This document shows positions 56,701 to 64,000 of a stretch of 64,000 nt of DNA, piece after piece. The notes under the pieces are model-generated. The model searched no databases. It was not told where the DNA came from and saw nothing but the letters and a program-made list of their open reading frames with translations. Numbering within the stretch: the stretch's first letter is position 1; every line of letters begins with the position of its first letter. Made by a program: the position numbers and the translations under genes. Origin of the DNA: Raffaelea ambrosiae (lineage: Eukaryota > Ascomycota > Sordariomycetes > Ophiostomatales > Ophiostomataceae); contig PCDI01000011.1 in the NCBI GenBank assembly GCA_002778195.1, positions 1,186,000-1,249,999 of the forward strand, given 5' to 3'.

Positions 56701-57663
56701 GCGCCATCGGTGCTGTTCGCTTGCCGGCCTCCTCCGCTTCCGCTGCTTCCGGATGCGCCAGAACCACCCGCAACCAGAGCGCCGCTGGAGCTGCTGTTGC
56801 CGCCGTCGTGTAGCTCCGGATAGGAATTGCGTCCTGCGTCGTGGACGGCCTTCGTTGTGCTGGAGTGCTCGAGCTCCTCGGCCGGTGGGTAGGCGATGTT
56901 GTTGGCCCGCAGCAGGCCTTCCAGCTGCTCGACTCTCGTCTCTAGGTAGAATACATAACTGGTCACAAGTCAGTGTCCCGCCCTTTTTTTTTTGTTGTCC
57001 TCATTTCGCTCGCTCTTGTTTTCTTTTCTTGTCCTCGCTTCGCTCGCTCTTGTTTTCTTTTCTTGTTCTCGCTTCGCTCGCTCTTGTCCTCGCTCGTGTT
57101 TCTTTTTCTTCTTCGCTTCGCTGGCTCTCGTGTTCTTTTCCCGTTCGCTCGCTCCTCTCTTTCCTTTCCTCGCCCACGCGCCCGTCCTCGTGCATCTTCA
57201 CCCCTTCTTCCCCTCCCTCTCGCTCTCTCCGCCCTGACGCGCCCGTTTCCTCGCCCCGCTTCATCTTCCGCACTCACCTTCTTGGAATCTCCCGCTTCGT
57301 AATGGGGTCGTAGCCAACACATGCCACACCGGCCTTCTCGCAGCTGACACAGCTCGGCAGTCGTTGGTCGCATCGGTTTTTTCGTAACCGGCAGCGGTTG
57401 CAGGCGCTGACATTTCGAAAGTTGCTGCTCTGGCCAAGCTTGGCTCCGCCGCCGCCGCCGCCACTGCTGCTGCTGGCATGGACTACCGCCGCGCCGTTTC
57501 CGTGGCCGCCGCCTGGCGGATTGCCGTTGGCTGCCGTCTCCGTTGTCGGAGATACCGATGCGACCTTGGGTAATGCCGAAGCGGGTGACTGGGTATCTGG
57601 CGACGCTTGCCGGGGTCGTTTGGCGGGAAGGAGATCCGGGGACGGCGGCGAGTGAGCCGGCAT
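53776..57663 (-). CDS. Zn(II)2Cys6 transcription factor, PPR1/UaY-like
   Basis: Exons on the minus strand are 57663-57278, 56958-55071 and 54981-53776, giving 1159 aa. The zinc cluster is complete and unsplit: C88-x2-C91-x6-C98-x6-C105-x2-C108-x6-C115 (ACNRCRLRKNRCDQRLPSC). The following GYDPITKREIPRSYVFYLE linker and short coiled coil are characteristic of the PPR1/UaY branch, which binds CGG-N6-CCG and controls pyrimidine or purine metabolism. The middle carries the fungal-specific TF domain (about 310-720; PVLHREDFMQMFELAY, LRRRLWWCTYSFDRLVSVCV). The C-terminal third is Gln/Gly/Ser-rich and acidic-aromatic near the end (FGFNFGWEGMHHDFND), a plausible activation region, ending in poly-Gly. 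The assignment to purine use is an inference from the linker. Alternative: another UaY-family regulator. Confidence 0.9.
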
Positions 57664-58201
57664 TGTGGAGGATGTCGCCGCCGCCGCCACAATGGCTGTT
57701 GTGTGATGCGGTAATATGCGTGCGGGTGTTGGGAGTGCTGGGCGTGTTGGAAGTGTTTGGGGGCGCGCGTATTTGTTGGTGAGATGTTAAAATATGGTTT
57801 TGTATACTTTTGCACTTAGTTAGCAGATAGGTTGGCTGCTGCTTCCAGATAAGGAGTAGTCGCACAAGTTCGGCAGCGCAGGAAAAAAGAGTGCGCGCAA
57901 TCGTGGACGCGCGATCCTCCGGGGTCAAACCCTCAGAGCCAACAGCCGTCGTTGAGGTTTCTCGCCCAGCGCAGGCAGGGACAAGGAGCCCCGTTTCGGT
58001 CTTCCAAGCCGGGTTCCGGTCCGGAGAGTCGGTCGGTCGCGCAAATAAATTGAGCAGCCTCTCTTCCTTCTCGACAGCTTATTCGGCCAGGAACAAATGG
58101 AGAGCGAGCTCAAGGTTCGGGCGCGAGGTTCCTTATCACCGCCGTTGTCGGTGGCCGCTTGGTCGCTCCTTTTTCGTCTTCCGCTTCGTCTTCTGCTTCT
58201 G

Positions 58202-58234
<33 letters not shown>

Positions 58235-60988
58235 CGTCGTCGTCGTCGTCGTCGGCACCCGTCGGCTCTGCTACCCCATCTCTCTTTCCCTCGCGGCTGT
58301 CAGCTGCTAGCTGCCGGCTTGAAAGCTTTCCTGTCGTTGAAGACAGTTTCTGTCGCCGTTTATCCGAGAGCCTCTTTTTTTTGGAGGGGGGGGGGACTAT
58401 TCTGCGCGCTCCGGGGTCGCTGTGGTCCCTTCGGGCTTGGGATTTGCCGGCACTCTGATTCGCTCGGGTGCAATTGCCGTACGCAGCGGGCGCAATACCT
58501 CGTTCGGCTGTGTGTGTATTGTGTGCAAATGATCGGGAGCGCAGGGCGGGGAAAAACAGAAAGCGTGCGATCAAGTATCACAACGTCGGATTTCCAGGGT
58601 GGGAGCGTGCGAGAGTGCGCAAGCGTCAGTGTGTAGCCACGCGCGCCACACAGGGAATGAGAAAACAAGAGAAAAGGCAGATAGTATGGCCTGGTTTTTT
58701 TTTCGGGGATGTGTATTTTTTCACGCCTGCTAGGCTTATCCGAACTTATCGGCGGGGGCGTGGAGGACGGGGCGACCGCTGCAATTGGGGGGGGGGGGCT
58801 TGGGGACCGGCGTGGAAGACAAAGAAGGGAGTATCGAAGAAGTCTGGGTGTGATGGGGCTGGGCTGGAGAGTAGTTGAGATCAAGCAAGGGAGAGCTATG
58901 ACGAGGCGGAAAAGAGACGAACCCCAGTTTTGGTCAAATGAGAACGGCCGTGTTTTTAAGAGAAGAGAAAAACAGGACGGAGAGAAACAGAAGAAAAAGA
59001 GCTACTAATAACGGGGGGTGGAGAGAGAGAGTGTGTGTGTGCGTGGGGAGGAGAGGCCGACGTCGTCGGTGCGACAGCCGTGGAAGAGAAGAAAAAAAAA
59101 ATCGTGAAATCAAATGACACGCAAACGATAAAAGGGTGGGCAGCGAAGTGGACGGAAATGCTGCCGGGCACGCCTGGGAAAAAACTTGGCCAGAAGAAGA
59201 AAGAAAGAGAGGCAGACACTCAGGGGAAAAAAATTGCTTGAAAACCCTCTCAGCTGCTCCTTCCTTTCTCTGTTCTCTGGCTCTCCTCTCTTGCCTGTTT
59301 TGCATCGTGGTTTTCTTGGTCGCTGCTTCCGCCTTTGAGCTGCGATAAGAGAATCTCGACGAATCATCGTGCGGCTTTGATCATCGTCCCCTTCTGACCT
59401 TGTCTAATTACAGAGTACTCGCGCTTCCCCTATCGGCGTTCTAGTCGGTTCAGGTCAGCGACGCCCCCACTTTTATTCTCCCAGCCACGACGGTGGGGGA
59501 CGTCCCCGTTTTTTGCGACGATGCTGCTCTTTGCTGTGTAGTTCCCCCTGGACCAGAAGCTAGGACCCAGCGCACCCGCTCTCTAGTACACTCTCTCTTA
59601 TACGATATACCTCCGACCCACGCTTTCTTTTCCTCTTCTGGTACCATGCCGTTGCGCAGTCGGCCAAAAACAAAGCTTAACGGCCGGGCGGCATAACAAA
59701 GTGTTGAAATTCTGCTGTTAGAAATCTGAGCAGGTGAGCAGCAAAAAAAAAAAGACCAATAAAAAACCCAGAAATGAGAAATAAAGACCAGAGCTAAATT
59801 CCGCATAGTCTTCCTGGGCGAGCGGGATTCCCTGGCAAGCAGGCCGACATTCCGCAGCTGTGATGTACAAATATAAAAAGCAACCCCGATATATCTATGT
59901 AAGATACGAGTACGATGGCCACCACCCTTATCTGGGCCATACCTTCCCGTACGGTGGTAGCCCCCAGGTCTGTCAGATATTCCAACCCGGCGATCCCATC
60001 TACTACTATTACTGGCGGGCTGGGATCAGCTTCGTATGTATTGTACCGTGTGTATGTATGTAGCCTTACCACCTTGTCGCTGGACCAAACGGGAAAACGA
60101 TCTGCCATCTCAATTGGTGGAGCCGCACCTTTGCCAACCGCCACAATCCTCCACAAGGCGGGAGGAATGCCTTCGCTGCTGCACTGCCAGCATCCAACAC
60201 CCAATGCAACAGGGCAGCAACAGAAATGCAACAATGTGATGCGTCTGGACCGCAGACGCATCGAATCATGCGTCAGGGCTGGCTCTCCATGGCACACGTG
60301 ACGCCAGATTGCAGCATGCATGTTTGGTTGGCAGAGGCCAGAAGAGGACTGAGACAGCTCTAGCTGACTACCCCTCAAAAAAGTACCCCGAGTACAAAAC
60401 AGTCACAGTCATAGGCACAGGCAAAGCAACTCAAATGAATTGGATGCCAAAAACACACAGGATATCTGGCTCGGTTATCGGATCAGGTGTATTGTAAGCA
60501 AAGGCCAGAGCTGGTAAGCCTGGGAGAACAAACGATAATTCATGAACAAGATGGTATCTGGCAGAAAGGGGGAAGGAGACTGAGACTCGATGATAAATAA
60601 CTAGGACATAAACCCTGACAATGAAACCCCCAAATGAAGGAAAATGAGACCAGCACAAAAAATATAATAGAAAAACAACCATGGTCATAATATGCTGATC
60701 TAGGTTCCCTGCAAATCGTAGACGTGTGTGTATATGCGCATAACCCAATACCCTTTGTGATAGCATGCCCGAGACCGTAATTTGACGCCGCTGTGCAAAA
60801 AAAAATGAAACACATAGAACAGATAGGACATAAAATGACAAGAAAATAATCCCACAAAGCTTCATCTGCAAATAAAAGAAAAGAAAAAAACAGAAAAAAA
60901 AACAAAACAGCAGCTCAGTGTGCTTCACGAGAGGAGAGAAAGCAATAAGGAAAAAAAAGAAAAAAAAAAGATACTCAATCCTCGGCAA
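57664..60988. other. Intergenic region between the PPR1-like gene and the MFS gene
   Basis: About 3.3 kb. The part nearest 57663 is the promoter and leader of the regulator and has a CTG/TCG trinucleotide repeat. The region to about 59300 is purine-rich on the plus strand. A word cluster TGTAAGATACGAGTAC is at 59898-59913. The 3' side of the MFS gene (60700-60970) is A-rich. The frame 59794-60378 (minus) has no domain and was not accepted. No RNA gene seen. Confidence 0.55.
58204..58255. repeat. Trinucleotide repeat (CTG)n followed by (TCG)n
   Basis: About nine CTG units followed by about six TCG/CGT units upstream of the PPR1-like gene, in sequence I regard as untranslated. Confidence 0.88.
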
Positions 60989-63132
60989 CTATTCATCGTC
61001 TTCAACACTGGGACGCAGAACCTGACTGGCATGCTCCGTTCGTCCCGACTCGATGTCGTCGGCTTTCTCTTCCATATTGCCGTCTGGCGTCGCAGTCAGC
61101 TGCAAGGCCACAAAGGCACCAGCTACAGCAACGCCACTGCCGCACCACCATGGCAGGGTGGAATAGCCGCTCTCCAGGCCGACAGCATACAAAAATCCTG
61201 CGATGGCGGGCCCGAAGGCGCGGCAGAGACTGGCCGCCGATGCCGATACGCCGTTAACCGTACCCAGAGTGAGTGGGCTTGGCGCGAGGTACAGAGTGAT
61301 CAGGGCGTTGCTTGGGTAGGCGAGCGTCGAAAACGTGCACTTACAGACGATGACTAGGTACACGCACGGCATTCGCAGGTTGTCCGGCAGCAGGACCAGG
61401 TAAGGCGTGACCAGATACAAAAGAAAGTAGGGTATGGCGACCATCTTGAATAGCCGTAGCGCTCCGATCCGTCCAATGACGAATGGAAACAGAAATGAGT
61501 TCGACAGAAGCGAGTAGAAGCCCTGGACAGCCATGACCATGCCGATGGTTTGGTTATTGAACCCGAATCCGCCCGCGAACTTGAATGGAAGCGAAATTTT
61601 GTCGTAGTCCGGCCTGTCAGTACTGAGGAATATGGGCAGGAGCTGATCAAATGTCATAGTGTGGCTAAAGTTTGGTTAGCATTTTGGTTTCGTGTTTCTC
61701 TTTTTCTCTTTTTGTTTCTCTGTTTCCTTCTTTGATCGCTATTGATCCTGGTATGTACTTACAAGGCAAGAATACCAAACGAAATGGTGTTGAGGATGAT
61801 TGGTCTCGTGAAAATCTTGCCCGATTTACGGGTGCCGTCCAAGTCTTCCGATGCGGTGGATGATCTCTGGTCCATGGAATCAAGCGACTCAAGTGTCTCT
61901 GGGAGGCTGCTACTGCTGGGGGAAGAATTAAGGCGAGGTGAGGTTTCCGTCGTCCGATAACCAGGAAGTTGCTCGTCGGCATCAAGGAGTGGCTCCTCTT
62001 CGTCGAGAAGCTGCATCTTCCGGCTCATAACGCAGCTCTTGCGCCAAGTCAGAAGCGAGATGAGCTTGTCGCCCAATTCCCTGCCGCAGTCACGCTCGTA
62101 CTTCTTGATTGGGTGCGTCTCCTCGAGGAACAGAACGCCAACGGCAACACCGATAAACACAGCCACAGCGCTGAAGATGTTGGGGAGCAGGTACGGGAAT
62201 TTGTCCCAGATGCTTCCTGGTGGGAAGATACCCGGGTAGAATTTGCACGGCCGAGCCAGGGCACCACCGACGGCGGGTCCAATCATAGAACTATTGTCAA
62301 AGGTCAGAAACATGGCGGACTTGTCTTGATATGACTAGATCAAAATGGGGGCTTTGTCAGAAAGGAGCTGAGTCCAACAACGAACTTACCCGATGCACCA
62401 CACGGCGGGAATGACAGCAAAGGCACGTCCTGTTAGGAATTGATTAGAAACTGTCGCTTGTCGCATCATATAGGAGACAGTTGCATACCTTGGTGCTCCT
62501 TGGTCTTGATAAGCTCGCCGACAGTGGTCTGCATAACGCCAATATTTCTGGTATTGTTGGTTAGAGGAATTGTCACACAAAACAACGAGACAATGAACTG
62601 GATGGAACATACCCATTGAGAAGACCACCGAGAGCCCGTGCAATGAGGGCCACTGTAAGATTCGGGGCAAAGCCGAACAGGAGGACGCTCAGAGCCGTAC
62701 CGGAAAGACCTGTAATCAGCACGGGCTTGCGGCCAATCCGATCACTGAGACGGCCCCAGAACATGCCGGTGAGGAACTCGGCAAATGTGAAAGCAGAGGT
62801 GACGAGACCAGCGTAGAATGAGATCTGCTTGTCATCCTCGGTGATGTGGAAATCCTGGATCATGAAGTAGATGTAGGGGAAAATTCCCATGAACGCAATT
62901 GGTTCACACAGCCGGCAGATGGCTATTTTTCTGGTTAGTTTGCCCTATTCAGACAAGGGAAACTGGGGGGTGCTGAGGACACGGCGGTCCACCATCACAA
63001 AATGTACTTACCTAGGACGACCATCTGCCGTACGGGGAAGGGAGGGTTCACTTTCTTCGCCGTGGACGAGTCATGTGCAGATGAGATAGCCGCTTCCCGT
63101 TGGGGAGAGGCGAGAGATGATGGAGACCTCAT
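60989..63132 (-). CDS. MFS transporter, DHA1 / ZIFL-type
   Basis: Exons on the minus strand are 63132-63012, 62922-62613, 62547-62489, 62429-62390, 62290-61763 and 61664-60989, giving 577 aa with closing phases. After a polar N-terminus, CRLCEPIAFMGIFPYIYFM opens helix 1. The MFS loop 2-3 signature is GRLSDRIGRKPV at 97-108, and motif C-like GPAVGGALARPC lies at about 182. A long cytosolic loop between the two halves (about 230-345, Glu/Ser/Asp-rich, with EEEPLLDADEQLPGY) precedes the second half. The C-terminal tail is acidic. The closest known type is the drug:H+ antiporter DHA1 group that includes plant zinc-induced-facilitator-like carriers and many fungal multidrug transporters. The substrate is unknown. 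Confidence 0.91.
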
Positions 63133-63988
63133 GACGGTTCAGGCAGGCGCTTGCCCGCTTGGTCTGCCAGGCTCGAGGCAGATAGTGGCCTGGCCTGTTT
63201 GGCGGCCTGGTCGCGGGTGTCGAGGCCGTGGGTATCCTGCAGGCAGCAACTGCACCTGGTTTTGGATAGCTTTGAAAGAGTGCCGACTGTCAAATGAGAG
63301 GTGCAGAAAACAGGGAGAAAGAGCAGGCTGCAGGATTCCAAGATCCAGTTGCAGTGGAGCCAGCCAGTCGAACAATAGGTGACGTGTGTGTGCTTCGATG
63401 TGCGAAGAGACCGCTGCAGTGGATGCTCTCTGTGCTTTGGTGCACAAGTTGTAAAAACCAGCGAGCCAAGTCGGCTGAGAAGGCCTTCGTCGTGTTGGTG
63501 TTATCTGGAGGGCGCAATGGGTGTTGGTTGTGTAGAAGAAAAAGACAGCATGAGTGAGCGCCGTCTCTTTGTGTTTGTTGGAGGTGACTAACAAAGCAGG
63601 TGTGTGATGTCACAAAGGGGAAATCAACAAAACAGGAAGGAGCAACCAACACAGTTCAGGGAAGTTGCCAGGCGGGGAAAAAGGAAGAAATATATCAAGT
63701 GATATGCGGAAGAGTGAGAGAGGGAGGACGGTTTATATAGAAAGTGGCAAGGAGAAGGAAGAAGGAAGAAGAAGAGAAGGAAGGAGGAACAATACGATAT
63801 CTAGGATCAACACAGGCGAAGGGAGGGGAGTGTAGAGTATTTGAACTGGCTTGCACATCCGCTTCCCAGAAGGGACGACAAGGTCACCGGATCCATTGGG
63901 AAGGCACGACCAACGAGGAAACAAAAGCCAGGTTATTAAAAAAACGAACAAGGGGAAGGCGCATAACATGAGAAAAAAATAAAAAAAA
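63133..63988. promoter_or_regulatory. Upstream region of the MFS gene
   Basis: About 0.85 kb to the right edge. It should contain the MFS promoter. The last 300 bases are purine-rich on the plus strand (GGAAGAAG runs). No other gene is supported. Confidence 0.5.
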
Positions 63989-64000
63989 GGGGGGGGGGGG
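63989..64000. repeat. G12 homopolymer at the right edge
   Basis: Twelve Gs preceded by an A-rich stretch close the window. The same length of G run precedes the internal gap at 11086-11097. Confidence 0.9.

Noticed and set aside
58097..58636. Poly-Leu/poly-Arg frame over the CTG/TCG repeat upstream of the PPR1-like gene
   Set aside because: It is a translated trinucleotide repeat with no conserved flanks; probably leader or promoter DNA.
59960..60030. Segment with a GCGATCCCATCTACTAC-like look, considered as a 5S rRNA fragment
   Set aside because: It does not match the conserved 5S start, internal control region or end, so no RNA gene was called.
59794..60378. 194-codon minus-strand frame in the intergenic region left of the MFS gene
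   Set aside because: No recognisable domain, and the frame runs through TAC-type intergenic words; taken as chance.

Overview
The window is nuclear DNA of a filamentous ascomycete, most likely a Sordariomycete. The evidence is GC-rich coding sequence, short GT-AG introns with CTAAC/CTGAC-type branch sites, fungal Zn(II)2Cys6 regulators rich in poly-Gln, a phocein-type MOB protein with a long tail, and gene models typical of Pezizomycotina. Genus and species cannot be fixed from the sequence alone. All exon coordinates below were built by hand from splice signals and reading-frame continuity; in every multi-exon model the phases add up to an open frame.

Layout: the left edge holds the first exon of a CobW/ZNG1-type GTPase (minus), divergent from mob3 (plus, STRIPAK phocein). 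A five-exon Zn2Cys6 regulator (minus, 4.5-9.0 kb) follows. From 9.0 to 24.3 kb there is an island of about 15 kb, with one assembly gap, in which I can support no gene. It holds minisatellites and an unusual collection of short TAC-jointed words. From 24.3 kb the DNA is gene-dense: a MOSC-domain molybdenum-cofactor protein (+), condensin SMC2 (-) divergent from a mitochondrial Mss116/CYT-19-type DEAD-box helicase (+), an unrecognised two-helix membrane protein (+), an intracellular LysM protein (+), ARV1 (+), the V-ATPase e subunit (-), and a DJ-1/PfpI protein (-) divergent from a TSC1/hamartin orthologue (+). These are followed by a single-pass membrane protein with a basic tail (+), a PPR1/UaY-like Zn2Cys6 regulator (-), and a six-exon DHA1-type MFS transporter (-).

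The genes are mostly unrelated housekeeping or regulatory loci, not a cluster. Several act in broad growth control (TSC1 on TORC1, the V-ATPase e subunit, MOB3 in STRIPAK), but nothing suggests an operon-like unit. I found no tRNA, rRNA, CRISPR array or recognisable transposon. The least explained part is the 9-24 kb island. Very small first or internal exons (11, 14, 27 and 28 nt) recur and would easily be missed by automatic gene finding.
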